A stretch of DNA of 64,000 nt from assembly GCA_029261195.1 (NCBI GenBank), contig JAJDBU010000075.1, positions 19,754 to 83,753 on the forward strand. Direction: 5' to 3'. This stretch comes from Nitrospirota bacterium. GTDB lineage: Bacteria > Nitrospirota > Nitrospiria > SBBL01 > JAADHI01. The notes under the pieces were generated by a model that worked only from the letters and a program-made list of their open reading frames with translations, searched no databases and was not told the origin of the DNA. A program made the position numbers and the translations under genes. Below are positions 52,901-61,086 of this stretch, one piece after another (the first letter of the stretch is position 1; every line of letters begins with the position of its first letter).

Positions 52901-54288
52901 AAACTGCCTATGTTAGAACCGGCGTAGACGGCAAGAAGTGTGCCAAAATTACTTCCGTGCGTATCCAGAGCGACCAGGCCTGAAAGCGGTGCAGTCCACT
53001 TCCACCATACTGATTTTCCGCCAACATTCCCTGCATGATTCGGCTCTCCGGCTTCTTTCGTTGCGCCCACATTTGTACCGGTGACTTGGCCCGAAGGACC
53101 ACTTGTAGGAATGCGATCAACAAAGTTGTCGTTGTCGGGCGGCAAGCTGGCCTGTGGCCCAAATATCTTAGGGAAGGGGAAGATTTGTCGTCCAGCCGTG
53201 CTGGGAGTTGCAGTGAAATTGGTTGTTACCGCACCGAGGTGTTCACCATTGATATATGTCTCTGAGGCAGGGCTATCTATTTCGAACTCAAAATTACTGT
53301 TGCCAGTAGTTCCTGTAAACTCGACCCGATCTTGGAATATGACAGGTGTCCAATCTCCCGGCCCTACATCACGTGCTGATGTCACTCCAGTAGCAAATAA
53401 CGTCACCACCGCTGTAGGGAAGCCAACAGCAGTGCCTCGATAATGCCAAGTGTTTGGTCCGTGGTGGTTGGTTGCCCGGTTTGCGTTGCAGCCTACTTCG
53501 CGAGTCTGTAGTTTTCCAGTGACAATGCTCTGGCTAGCAAGAGCACCCCAGAGCCATGCTGCGCCGTAAATATCATCGTTGTCGAGTGTGAGCCCGAATG
53601 TCTCCATGACATTATCACTTTTTCCAAGACCGCTGGGTGGGATCTGTTCGCCGAGACCATGGTCCACAAAATCCTCACCTTCGAATGTACCGCAGGTGCT
53701 TCCGTGGTCCCATCTGTACAGATCGCCAAGACCGAGAATATGGCCCCATTCATGTAAAATGCCAAATGCAAAGGCATCCATGTTCTGTTGGGTCCTCCCC
53801 CAAATAGGGTTAATAACGATTTCTGCGCGTTGCAGAATATTGCCGGAGGTCTCAAGAATGTACGCAGCAGCATTCCATACGGGGAAAGAAAATAGAGTAG
53901 TTTGTGTATTAAAGTGAATAAGAACATCCGCCGCTCCTGGCGTTGCCGCTTTCGTAAAAGAAACATCAAGCCACAACGCCCATTTATCTAGCTCTGGCTG
54001 AACACGTGCTTCGAGAGTTGCCAAACAAGCGTTATCACATTGTCCTTGGGTAAGTTGATCGCGATCAAGATACCATGTAATCGTCCCACCAAATGACCCG
54101 CGATCCCATGAATACATGAAGTCAAGATTTGCGCCCGTTTCAACTCCAGGTCTGCCGAGCCTACCTCCAAAGAAGGTAAAATTATAAGAACTTGCCAGGG
54201 AGGGAAATAAAATAATGATCGTGGCCACAATGGTCAGAATTCGGATAAGAAAGCCTGGGCGAGTACTCAACGCATTTTCTCTTTTCAT
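49984..54288 (-). CDS. Giant secreted multidomain metalloprotease with an embedded membrane hairpin
   Basis: 1434 residues. A signal peptide (about 1-33) is followed by a matrixin-type catalytic domain with zinc motif HEWGHILGLGD (His179, Glu180, His183). A jelly-roll-like region with WWKWTAPLSGLVALDT lies at about 400-510. Then come three 74-residue InlB B-like repeats (about 515-733), a PKD domain (736-830), a BACON/ASPM-like domain (832-934), calcium-binding thrombospondin-3-type repeats (DSDNDGLPDNYE, DSDGDSYTNLEE, about 937-985), a choice-of-anchor-like domain, and a fibronectin-III-like C-terminus. Inside the last domain (about 1332-1380) lie two hydrophobic helices, a lipobox-like LVVSCSDG and a Gly-rich linker. 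It is probably a surface or secreted protease. Its exact anchoring is unresolved. Confidence 0.88.
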   Translation of the reverse strand: MKRENALSTRPGFLIRILTIVATIIILFPSLASSYNFTFFGGRLGRPGVETGANLDFMYSWDRGSFGGTITWYLDRDQLTQGQCDNACLATLEARVQPELDKWALWLDVSFTKAATPGAADVLIHFNTQTTLFSFPVWNAAAYILETSGNILQRAEIVINPIWGRTQQNMDAFAFGILHEWGHILGLGDLYRWDHGSTCGTFEGEDFVDHGLGEQIPPSGLGKSDNVMETFGLTLDNDDIYGAAWLWGALASQSIVTGKLQTREVGCNANRATNHHGPNTWHYRGTAVGFPTAVVTLFATGVTSARDVGPGDWTPVIFQDRVEFTGTTGNSNFEFEIDSPASETYINGEHLGAVTTNFTATPSTAGRQIFPFPKIFGPQASLPPDNDNFVDRIPTSGPSGQVTGTNVGATKEAGEPNHAGNVGGKSVWWKWTAPLSGLVALDTHGSNFGTLLAVYAGSNIGSLTELVSNDDDGSSNNNSGVVFSAQPGIEYQIVVDGFNGVSGDIALNWVLSPPSNIYDITASAGANGSISPSGVVPVNQGANQTFTMTPAANYHVADVLVDGVSVGAVRTYSFTNVLAPHTISVTFAINTYDITASAGANGSISPSGVVPVNHGANQTFTMTPAANYHVADVLVDGVSVGAVTTYTFTNVLAAHTISVTFAINTYTITTSAGANGNITPSGAVPVNHGANQTYTITPDANYHTLDVLVDGVSVGAVTTYTFTNVTAPHTISVTFFAINQAPSVNAGPNQTVALPANASLNGTVTDDGLPNPPAAVTSTWTKFSGPGVVTFGNASAVDTTASFSQSGIYVLRLTANDGALSVSDDVQITVAAPPIISQSPSSFSFTGQEGGANPVSQTLSIQNSGGEALNWSVGDNATWLSVSPSNGISTGEADSVTVSVNTAGLLPASYNATITVTAPGATNTPQSIPVTLTVTTDDSDNDGLPDNYELAHGLNPNDPLDALFDSDGDSYTNLEEFLGGTDPRDATSLPIRPFVVETSPHDGQGLVTGTQRVPIDSSIAIRIQDQDDGIDPNTIVMTVEGIGVQNRIRTKAVNGAGVTDIWVIYDTTNADTDSDGKPDSYEFAFGQEINARIEVSDTKGIPMNPYAFSFKVETQEAHEQALAAMPTVTTSSDPVTGMTPIEAAQGTPIAGAKILFNPAEPVRPRYGPDNENPPVTVANGVGLPLNLEPPTVFDNPVTLFIPAPGVSDLSLLKIYVFTPERGWQLASGVAGWMVPGSRINHPETSPPTIEIQVNHFTGVQAAEPPSAPPSAPELVFPDNGETGLAPDKLTFGWNQSVDPNGDTITYGLIICEDSTFTGCSPTIVAKVSEKSTGYAALGLVGLIFGIVMIGGGNKGRRKIGLFMVGMMITASLVVSCSDGGGGGGTPPQADPPTAQMTRTISDLKSGTSYHWKVRADDGKGGISESEIRSFTTAF
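52089..52745 (-). repeat. Three 222-bp tandem repeats inside the metalloprotease gene
   Basis: Repeat units begin at 52089, 52311 and 52533, exactly 222 bp (74 codons) apart. Each encodes a unit with ITASAGANGSISPSG and YHVADVLVDGVSVGAV. The two upstream-coding units are nearly identical at DNA level; the third, nearer the PKD domain, is more diverged. This points to recent duplication and possible length variation between strains. Confidence 0.85.
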
Positions 54289-54361
54289 GACATATTCTCT
54301 ATTGATTCAATAAGGAGTCGTTGTCTGATCTCACATCAAAGGTAAATGCTTGGTCCAGAAG

Positions 54362-55081
54362 TCATCTCTCCCGCCTTTCTTCGATTTTTTTCTTTTGCTC
54401 TTTCTGTAGCTCTTTTTCCAACTGTTCAGCCGCTGTCGGCTCTTCTACATCGGTATCGGGACTGAGAGCACTTTTGTTAGGGGCTAGCCAAGAATGATCA
54501 AAGGCAGGCTTTGCCCACTGAAACTTGTCTGGAAGAAATGTTGGTTCTAGTGATCCGGAGAACGCTGGGGCTACATCAATGTTTTTACCCTCTATGGCAA
54601 TCAGGGCATTGACAATGCGTCGAAATTTTTCAGAGCCTATCCCTGTTTCATTTAATATTTGAGTCTCTCCTTGCGAATTTCTCAAAATAACTGTGCTCGG
54701 AGACCAATCAGGTGGAGGAGGCAAAGTCAGTTCATCCTGGGGAACATTTAATGGAATATTTAAAAGATCATTAGTAACGAGGGCATCGAAAGGCAACCTT
54801 GCTTCATCGACAGAGATAACTTTTTGATAACGCGCTTCTATCATGCCTTTTCCATTACTAGGACGAATCCGTCGAATGATGAGTTCGCCTTGAGCGTGGA
54901 GAAAAACCTCTAATCCTCCAAAAAGTGGATTGACCTGCCTAAAGATAAGTTGGCTGAATTCTCTCTCGGCTTTACTGCCAAAGAATTCCGCTGTCTTATT
55001 TTGTCCTTGAGCCAGCATTGGCTCAGCTACGCATGTTACCCAAAAAGCCAATAAGGCTATGAGTTGTTTTGAATATTTCAT
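54362..55081 (-). CDS. Secreted protein of unknown function
   Basis: ATG 55081 starts a 239-residue product; it gives a clean signal peptide (ALLAFWVTCVAEPMLAQG) and has AGGGTG upstream. A longer frame from 55234 adds unlike sequence. The mature part contains FGGLEVFLHAQGELIIRRIRP, KVISVDEARLPFDALVTNDL and a Pro-rich LTLPPPPDWSPSTVILR, and ends in a highly charged coiled coil (about 215-239: ELQKEQKKKIEERRER). No family was recognised. It lies 73 bp upstream of the giant metalloprotease on the same strand, so the two may form an operon and cooperate. Confidence 0.7.
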   Translation of the reverse strand: MKYSKQLIALLAFWVTCVAEPMLAQGQNKTAEFFGSKAEREFSQLIFRQVNPLFGGLEVFLHAQGELIIRRIRPSNGKGMIEARYQKVISVDEARLPFDALVTNDLLNIPLNVPQDELTLPPPPDWSPSTVILRNSQGETQILNETGIGSEKFRRIVNALIAIEGKNIDVAPAFSGSLEPTFLPDKFQWAKPAFDHSWLAPNKSALSPDTDVEEPTAAEQLEKELQKEQKKKIEERRER

Positions 55082-55518
55082 TTTGTTCACCCTAATTGAT
55101 GGAGACTGTCTTTTCACCAAAGATAGAACAAAGGAAATCAGCAGAGCAATCTTAAGGAAAGGACTGACAAGAGAGGACGTCACAAACACTCTCGCGCGAA
55201 AAGAGAGTCGGTTTTCAGATGATGGTAAATCCATACAAAGACCTCAAGCCCGGATTGGAAGGGCAGGAAATTGCGGGTACATCTATATTCTATGGGTATA
55301 TCGTGAAGCGGACTATAAATTCTTGGTGCTGCGGAAAAATACCAGTCTCGCAATTTATTGTCAATGGTAAAGATTCAATGTAAATCAGGTCTGTCAAGGG
55401 CTGTATTGCTCTTTTGAGGGGGCAGGCATATCTCTTCCCGCATCTTTCAGTCAGATTTCTCCTTTGATTTGACAGAGGATCTTCCAGTCTTCGTCTCCCA
55501 TGCTCTCCCCATGCGCCA

Positions 55519-55547
55519 CTTGAATTGATCCGACTCAGGCCTTATAT
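55519..55547 (+). promoter_or_regulatory. Sigma-32-like heat-shock promoter of clpB
   Basis: CTTGAA (55519-55524), 15-bp spacer and CCTTATAT (55540-55547) resemble the sigma-32 consensus CTTGAA-N13-17-CCCCATNT, and TCTCCCC lies just upstream. The distance to the clpB start is about 45 bp. The 250 bp before it contain no gene I can support. Confidence 0.5.
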
Positions 55548-55593
55548 GGTTTGTAGAATCATTCGTTCCAGAAACCAGGCAGGAGGAGAATCA

Positions 55594-58173
55594 ATGCAGA
55601 TGAATCGCTTTACACTCATGGCGCAGGAGGCGATTGAAGACGCCCGGAAGAATGCAGCGTCAGCCCAACACCAGAAGCTTGACGAAGTCCATTTGTCTCT
55701 GGCCTTGATTGATCAGAAAGAAGGCATTGTCCACTCCCTCTTAAAAAAAATCGGGACACCGATTCAAGCGCTTCAGGCAAAGATGACTGAGCAATTAAAG
55801 GAAATCCCCTCGGTTTCCGGCCCGGGTGCGGTCTCTACCATGACGATCACCGCACAGGTTTCGGCTCTTTTTGAGCGCGCGGAAAAAGAGGCCTTGCAGC
55901 TAAAAGACGACTACATCAGCACAGAACACCTTTTTCTCGCACTTTTAGATGCAGAGAGCCGACTCAGCTCTTTTTTTCAAAAAGCGGGGCTTTCCAAAGA
56001 AAAGGTCCTCTCGGCTCTTGTAGAGATTCGGGGGGCGCATCGCGTGACAGACCAGAATCCCGAAGCGAAATATCAGGCCTTGAAGCGCTTTTCCCGTGAT
56101 CTGAATGAAGAGGCTCGAAAGGGGAAACTCGATCCGGTCATCGGGCGAGCGGAAGAAGTTCGCCGTGTAATTCAGATACTCTTGCGCCGGACAAAAAACA
56201 ATCCGGTTTTAATTGGCGAACCGGGGGTTGGGAAGACAGCGATTGCGGAGGGTTTGGCGCAACGGATTGTTTCCGGCGATGTACCGGAGGGTCTAAAAAA
56301 CAAAACGGTGCATTCCCTCGACATGGGGGCCTTAATCGCAGGGGCAAAGTTTAGGGGGGAATTTGAGGAAAGGCTGAAAGCCGTGATCAAAGAGGTGGTC
56401 AAGGCGGAAGGGCAAGTGATTCTTTTTATTGACGAACTTCACACCCTTGTCGGCACGGGTGCGGCCGAAGGGGCGATTGATGCCTCGAACATGTTGAAAC
56501 CCGCCCTGGCACGCGGTGAACTTCGAGTTGTCGGTGCGACGACGATTGATGAGTATCGAAAGCATATCGAAAAAGACCCCGCCCTGGAAAGACGCTTCCA
56601 GACCGTAGTGGTCCAGGAACCGACCGTCGATCAAAGCATTTCGATTTTGCGGGGATTAAAAGAGCGCTACGAGGTTTATCACGGGGTCCGTATCCATGAC
56701 GCCGCCCTCGTCGCCGCTGCCCGTCTCTCGCATCGTTATATCAGCGACCGTTTCCTCCCGGACAAAGCCATTGATTTGATCGACGAAGCGGCTGCCCATC
56801 TCAGGATGGAAATTGACTCCATGCCGGGCGAGCTGGATCAATTGACACGGAAAATTCGTCAGCTCGAAATCGAAAAGGAGGCCGTCAAAAAAGAAAAGGA
56901 TCTTCCCTCGAAAACCCGGTTTGAGGTGATTGAGAAAGCCTTAGGGGATCTGAAACAGAAGGCTGATACCCTGTCACGGCAATGGGAAGAAGAAAAAGGG
57001 GCGATTCAAACGATCAGGACGCTCAAGGAAGCGCTGGACCAAACCCGCCAGGACGCTGATTTTGCCGAGCGAAAAGGCGACCTGGCCAAAGCGGCTGAAC
57101 TGAAGTACGGGGAGATGCCAAGCCTTGATAAAAAATTACTCGAACAAAAGGCCCTGCTTGAGGGACTTCAAGTCGAACAGAAAATGCTCAAACAGGAAGT
57201 AGATTCGGAAGACATCGCAGCGATTGTCTCTCATTGGACCGGTATTCCGATGTCAACCATGGTGGAAGCCGAGACAGAAAAACTCTTAAAGATGGAAGAG
57301 CGGCTTCACAGGCGTGTCGTCGGACAGGAGGAGGCCATTCTTGCTGTTTCTAATGCCGTTCGCCGTGCGCGAGCAGGGATTTCAGACCCGAATCGCCCGC
57401 TCGGCTCCTTCATTTTCTTAGGCCCGACCGGGGTCGGAAAGACGGAGACGGCCCGTGCTTTGGCCGCCTTTCTATTCGATGATGAAAAGGCCATGATTCG
57501 CATTGACATGTCTGAATACATGGAAAAACACAGTGTCGCGCGTTTAACCGGCGCACCGCCCGGCTATGTCGGCCATGACGAAGGCGGGCAATTGACTGAG
57601 GCCGTCAGAAGGCGGCCCTACGCCGTTGTTCTTTTCGATGAGATTGAAAAGGCGCATCCGGAGGTCTTAAGTATTCTGCTGCAAGTATTAGATGACGGTC
57701 GATTAACGGACAGCAAGGGGCGCACCGTCGATTTTAAAAACACCGTTTTAATTATGACCTCCAATGTCGGCAGTCGGGAGATTGAATCGATTGGAGAAAA
57801 TGAAGTAGAGATGCGGCAAGGTGTTTTTCAGGCCTTGCGTGCCCACTTTAGACCGGAGTTCTTAAATCGTATTGATGAGCTTGTCATCTATCACCCGCTG
57901 ACGAGGGCGCAACTTGAAGAAATTGTCGAGATTCAAGTCAATCGTCTGAAGAAGCGACTTGCGGCGAAGCAGATCTCTCTTTCTGTAAGCTCTGAGGCCA
58001 AAAGTTTTCTGGCCCGTGAAGGCTATGACCCGGTCTACGGCGCCCGGCCTCTGAATCGCACGATTCAGAGGGATATTTTGAATCCTCTGGCAATGAAGTT
58101 GCTGGATGGACAAATCAAGGCAGGAGACCAGGTTACGGCGGATGTGGAAGAAGGGCTCCTCATTTTCCGTTGA
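55594..58173 (+). CDS. clpB: ATP-dependent chaperone ClpB
   Basis: An 859-residue hexameric disaggregase. ATG 55594 follows AGGAGGAGA; an earlier in-frame start at 55525 is not needed. The N-terminal domain begins [16 protein letters not shown]. The first AAA+ module has [16 protein letters not shown] and the pore loop [12 protein letters not shown]. The coiled-coil middle domain is at about 400-520. The second module has [15 protein letters not shown] and [18 protein letters not shown]. ClpB rescues aggregates with DnaK. A sigma-32-like promoter precedes it. It ends 60 bp before the Fis-type gene. Confidence 0.97.
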   Translation: MQMNRFTLMAQEAIEDARKNAASAQHQKLDEVHLSLALIDQKEGIVHSLLKKIGTPIQALQAKMTEQLKEIPSVSGPGAVSTMTITAQVSALFERAEKEALQLKDDYISTEHLFLALLDAESRLSSFFQKAGLSKEKVLSALVEIRGAHRVTDQNPEAKYQALKRFSRDLNEEARKGKLDPVIGRAEEVRRVIQILLRRTKNNPVLIGEPGVGKTAIAEGLAQRIVSGDVPEGLKNKTVHSLDMGALIAGAKFRGEFEERLKAVIKEVVKAEGQVILFIDELHTLVGTGAAEGAIDASNMLKPALARGELRVVGATTIDEYRKHIEKDPALERRFQTVVVQEPTVDQSISILRGLKERYEVYHGVRIHDAALVAAARLSHRYISDRFLPDKAIDLIDEAAAHLRMEIDSMPGELDQLTRKIRQLEIEKEAVKKEKDLPSKTRFEVIEKALGDLKQKADTLSRQWEEEKGAIQTIRTLKEALDQTRQDADFAERKGDLAKAAELKYGEMPSLDKKLLEQKALLEGLQVEQKMLKQEVDSEDIAAIVSHWTGIPMSTMVEAETEKLLKMEERLHRRVVGQEEAILAVSNAVRRARAGISDPNRPLGSFIFLGPTGVGKTETARALAAFLFDDEKAMIRIDMSEYMEKHSVARLTGAPPGYVGHDEGGQLTEAVRRRPYAVVLFDEIEKAHPEVLSILLQVLDDGRLTDSKGRTVDFKNTVLIMTSNVGSREIESIGENEVEMRQGVFQALRAHFRPEFLNRIDELVIYHPLTRAQLEEIVEIQVNRLKKRLAAKQISLSVSSEAKSFLAREGYDPVYGARPLNRTIQRDILNPLAMKLLDGQIKAGDQVTADVEEGLLIFR

Positions 58174-58233
58174 CAAATATTAGGGGAAATGCTAGAAATC
58201 GCATTTCATTAATTCCCGCCCTTCCGGAGCATT

Positions 58234-58848
58234 ATGGCCCACAATATCTACCTGGTTCACGAAGATGCAAATCTCGTGGCTGACTTTCAGGAAGGGCTTC
58301 AAAACGGCGCTCGAATCACCTCTCTCAATATCAGAGAAGCCTGGGAAAAAAAGGTTAAGCCCAGCGATGTTGTCGTCATCGCAGCCGACAGGGATTGGAA
58401 TCGCTCTGTCCAGGTTCTTCAGAAGATGCAGATGAATAGCGGTCCCTTCTACGGCATTATCTCTTCTCCCGACATGCTCAAAACGACCATTGCCCAGATC
58501 GAAGAGACCTCGAAGACCCTTCACCACGAAGGAAAAGCGCTTGAGCATGTCGTTGGCCCCCAAGCCTTTGACTTCCAGGGAGTTGATCGGCGAAAAAAAA
58601 TACCCGATTTCGACAAACTCATTGAGAAAAAACTAGAGCAGTTTGTAAAAAAAATCCGGCACGGCGGGGGTGAGAATGTCTATGATCTTCTGATGGAGGA
58701 GGTTGAAAAGCCGCTGATCACATCCGTTCTTAAAGAGATGGAGGGTAACCAGGTTCAGGCCTCCCAGGTGCTTGGAATGCACCGGAACACCCTCCGTAAA
58801 AAGATGAAAGCCCTGAAAATCAGCCCGGTGAAAAAAAAGACGCGCTAG
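58234..58848 (+). CDS. Fis-type HTH regulator with N-terminal receiver-like domain
   Basis: A 204-residue protein. The N-terminal 105 residues look like a degenerate receiver or similar alpha/beta fold (YLVHEDANLVADFQEG, then DVVVIAADRDWNRSV); no phosphorylatable Asp context like an active receiver is obvious. The C-terminal 60 residues are a Fis-type helix-turn-helix: EVEKPLITSVLKEMEGNQVQ, ASQVLGMHRNTLRKKMKAL. This matches the DNA-binding domain of NtrC-type activators and Fis. It is likely a transcription regulator. It overlaps the convergent NUDIX gene by 4 bp. Confidence 0.75.
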   Translation: MAHNIYLVHEDANLVADFQEGLQNGARITSLNIREAWEKKVKPSDVVVIAADRDWNRSVQVLQKMQMNSGPFYGIISSPDMLKTTIAQIEETSKTLHHEGKALEHVVGPQAFDFQGVDRRKKIPDFDKLIEKKLEQFVKKIRHGGGENVYDLLMEEVEKPLITSVLKEMEGNQVQASQVLGMHRNTLRKKMKALKISPVKKKTR

Positions 58849-59399
58849 CTTAATCTCTCTCTTTCCACAAGCCATTTTTCCTTCATTCTGATCATCGATT
58901 CATCCTCCGTTTTATTCTCTAAATCTAAAATCGGCACCCAGGACAAGGCATGAGATTCGTCGCTGACTGTATATTCTTCAGAGCCGACCGACTGGAAAGC
59001 AAAACGAACATCATAATGATAATGGGCTTTTTCATCCTTTCTTTCCGGGATCGGATGGATGTCGATGTCAAATATGTTCTGGCTGACGGCCCTGATTTCA
59101 TTTAAACCCGATTCCTCATAGGCTTCCCGCATTGCCACAGATAGGACATCTGAGGAGCCCTCTGCATGGCCGCCCAGTTGTAGCCATCGATTCAGCTTAC
59201 GATGGTGGGTTAAAAGCACCCCAGACCCAGCCTTATTGACGAGCCAGGCTGAGCCGGTGATATGGCCGATTTCAAGTTGTCTTTTGAAACAGTCGGGATT
59301 CGTCTTAATAAACGAGACAAATCGATCTGTCGTTTCTGTTTCCGCCGCGTAGTGGATACAATAATTCTGAATTAAGGAGAGGATGGATTTTCGGTGCAT
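58845..59399 (-). CDS. NUDIX hydrolase
   Basis: A 184-residue protein with a Nudix box in GGHAEGSSDVLSVAMREAYE followed by ESGL, which coordinates the metal ions that hydrolyse a nucleoside-diphosphate-linked substrate. Surrounding features are GSAWLVNKAGSGVLLTHHRK and DIDIHPIPERKDEKAHYHYD, typical of the GGHAEG subfamily seen in many bacteria. The substrate cannot be predicted. It is convergent with the Fis-type gene and is followed by a REP-like palindrome. Confidence 0.9.
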   Translation of the reverse strand: MHRKSILSLIQNYCIHYAAETETTDRFVSFIKTNPDCFKRQLEIGHITGSAWLVNKAGSGVLLTHHRKLNRWLQLGGHAEGSSDVLSVAMREAYEESGLNEIRAVSQNIFDIDIHPIPERKDEKAHYHYDVRFAFQSVGSEEYTVSDESHALSWVPILDLENKTEDESMIRMKEKWLVERERLS

Positions 59400-59430
59400 G
59401 TTCTTTTTACGGGTGCAGGGTGCAAGGACA

Positions 59431-59458
59431 GTCGGGGCACGGCATGCCGTGCCCCGAC
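59431..59458. repeat. Perfect 28-bp GC-rich palindrome (REP-like)
   Basis: A perfect inverted repeat with arms GTCGGGGCACGG/CCGTGCCCCGAC around a CATG centre, in the 80-bp gap between nuoF (ends 59481) and the NUDIX start (59399). The GGGGCACGGCATGCC core resembles dispersed palindromes of several bacterial genomes. There is no T-run, so it is more likely a REP/MITE end than a terminator. Confidence 0.75.
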
Positions 59459-59480
59459 ATGAAAATTCTAAAAGAGGCGC

Positions 59481-60881
59481 TTAACTCGGATAGCAGATTG
59501 TTTTTCCGAGTAAGGCGCTGTTTTCATAATAGTTTTCTTCAAAAGTGAAGGTGTGGGTCGCCTCATCGTAGCTTTTGATTTTTGGCATGACGAGGTGTCT
59601 CTCCTTCATGCAGCCGTACTCAAGGTGTTCGACGATCACTTCCGGGAAATTGTAAAAGATGCTTCCGATCTCAATGCCTTCTTCTGTGCAGAGATAACAA
59701 TGGCCCGCGCCTTTGATATGCTGGCAATCATCCAGAATGGCCATGACATGCTCTTCAGTTCCCTTCCCTGCTTCAAGTAATTCAAGGTTTCTGGTGATTC
59801 GGCCTGTCCCTGTTTTACAGGAGGTGCATTGTCCGCAGGATTCAAGGGCTAAAAACTTTGAAAAGTTGAGTCCCATTTTGAGCACGCAGGCCGTATTGTC
59901 GAGGACGGTATACCCTCCCGATCCAAGCCCGGAGGGAATTGAGCGCATCGAGGCGTAACCCAGGGGGGTATCGATTTTGTCGGCGGGAATCACCGCATTG
60001 GTAGGGCCGGAAAAGACCGCCTGAATATGGCGCTCCATCAAGGGACCACCGCCGTAGACATTAATCAGGGTAGACATGGGGGTGCCAAGCGGCAGCTCAT
60101 ACATGCCCGGACGCTGAACATCCCCGGTTAGCGTAAAAATCATCGTCCCGGGCGAGTCGGCGGTGCCGATCGATTTAAACCATTCAGGACCGTTTTTGAT
60201 GATGTAGGGCACGGTAGAAAGTGTTTCGACATTATTGACACAGGTGGGCTGGTCGTAGAGTCCGACGAAGACGGGAATAATCCCTTTCGCTCTCGGCCAG
60301 GGAGGCTTGCCTTCGATCACCTCTAATTGCGCCCTGTCTTCTCCCAGAAGATAGGAGTCGGGTCCTAAGGCAATTTCGAGCGGGAAATTGTGTCCCTTTC
60401 CAAGGACGTTGTCACCGACATAGCCCGCCAGACGACATTCTTCAATGACGCGCTGGAGAATAAGGGTTTCCCTCTTTGAAACTTCTTTGATGCAGATAAT
60501 GGCATTGACGGTTCCAATGGCATAGGAGGCGATCATCATCCCTTCAATCAGGGCATAAGGGTTTTTTTGCACCAGAAAGCGGTCTTTGTAGGTGCCCGGT
60601 TCCCCCTCGGAAAAGTTACAGACCAGGTAGCGCTCGGGTGCAAGACCGTGAGCCCCGCACTGGTTGTTGCGAACACCGTCCCACTTGATACCAGCAGGGA
60701 AGCCCGCACCGCCTCGGCCCCGGAGAAAAGAGCGCTTGATCACATCAATAATCTGCTCCGGCGTCATATCCAGGGCCTTTTTTAAGGCCTGAAAGCCACC
60801 CACAGCCAGATAATCTTCCAATGTTTCCAGAGGCTTATCGTATTGAAGTAAGATCTTTTGCTCTTCCAAGGCTTTGATCAT
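59481..60881 (-). CDS. nuoF: NADH-quinone oxidoreductase NuoF-like subunit
   Basis: A 466-residue NADH:FMN-binding 51-kDa-type subunit. The FMN/NADH site is at RGRGGAGFPAGIKWDGV and CNFSEGEPGTYKDR; the family motif usually read as GEETAL is GEDRAQLEVIEGKP here. The 4Fe-4S cluster region is ESCGQCTSCKTGTGR and a later Cys (DDCQHIKGAGH), matching the N3 cluster pattern. It should oxidise NADH and pass electrons onwards. No nuoE or nuoG is adjacent, so partners lie elsewhere, or this is the diaphorase subunit of another NAD-dependent complex. A REP palindrome follows its 3' end. Confidence 0.9.
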   Translation of the reverse strand: MIKALEEQKILLQYDKPLETLEDYLAVGGFQALKKALDMTPEQIIDVIKRSFLRGRGGAGFPAGIKWDGVRNNQCGAHGLAPERYLVCNFSEGEPGTYKDRFLVQKNPYALIEGMMIASYAIGTVNAIICIKEVSKRETLILQRVIEECRLAGYVGDNVLGKGHNFPLEIALGPDSYLLGEDRAQLEVIEGKPPWPRAKGIIPVFVGLYDQPTCVNNVETLSTVPYIIKNGPEWFKSIGTADSPGTMIFTLTGDVQRPGMYELPLGTPMSTLINVYGGGPLMERHIQAVFSGPTNAVIPADKIDTPLGYASMRSIPSGLGSGGYTVLDNTACVLKMGLNFSKFLALESCGQCTSCKTGTGRITRNLELLEAGKGTEEHVMAILDDCQHIKGAGHCYLCTEEGIEIGSIFYNFPEVIVEHLEYGCMKERHLVMPKIKSYDEATHTFTFEENYYENSALLGKTICYPS

Positions 60882-61086
60882 CGTCTATCTCCCTAAATAA
60901 TTTTGGCGGATTATAAAGAATTGGCCCGGCAAAGGCAAACGACTCAGTCAACGTAAGACTGCCTTAAAATAGAGTTCTCCAGCGTAAACAAAGCGAATAT
61001 GGGAAGCAATATGGAGAAATCACCTTACAGGTGTATGCAGGTAATCAAATGGATGCAGATAATCAAAGTTTCATCGGCAGGAAACT

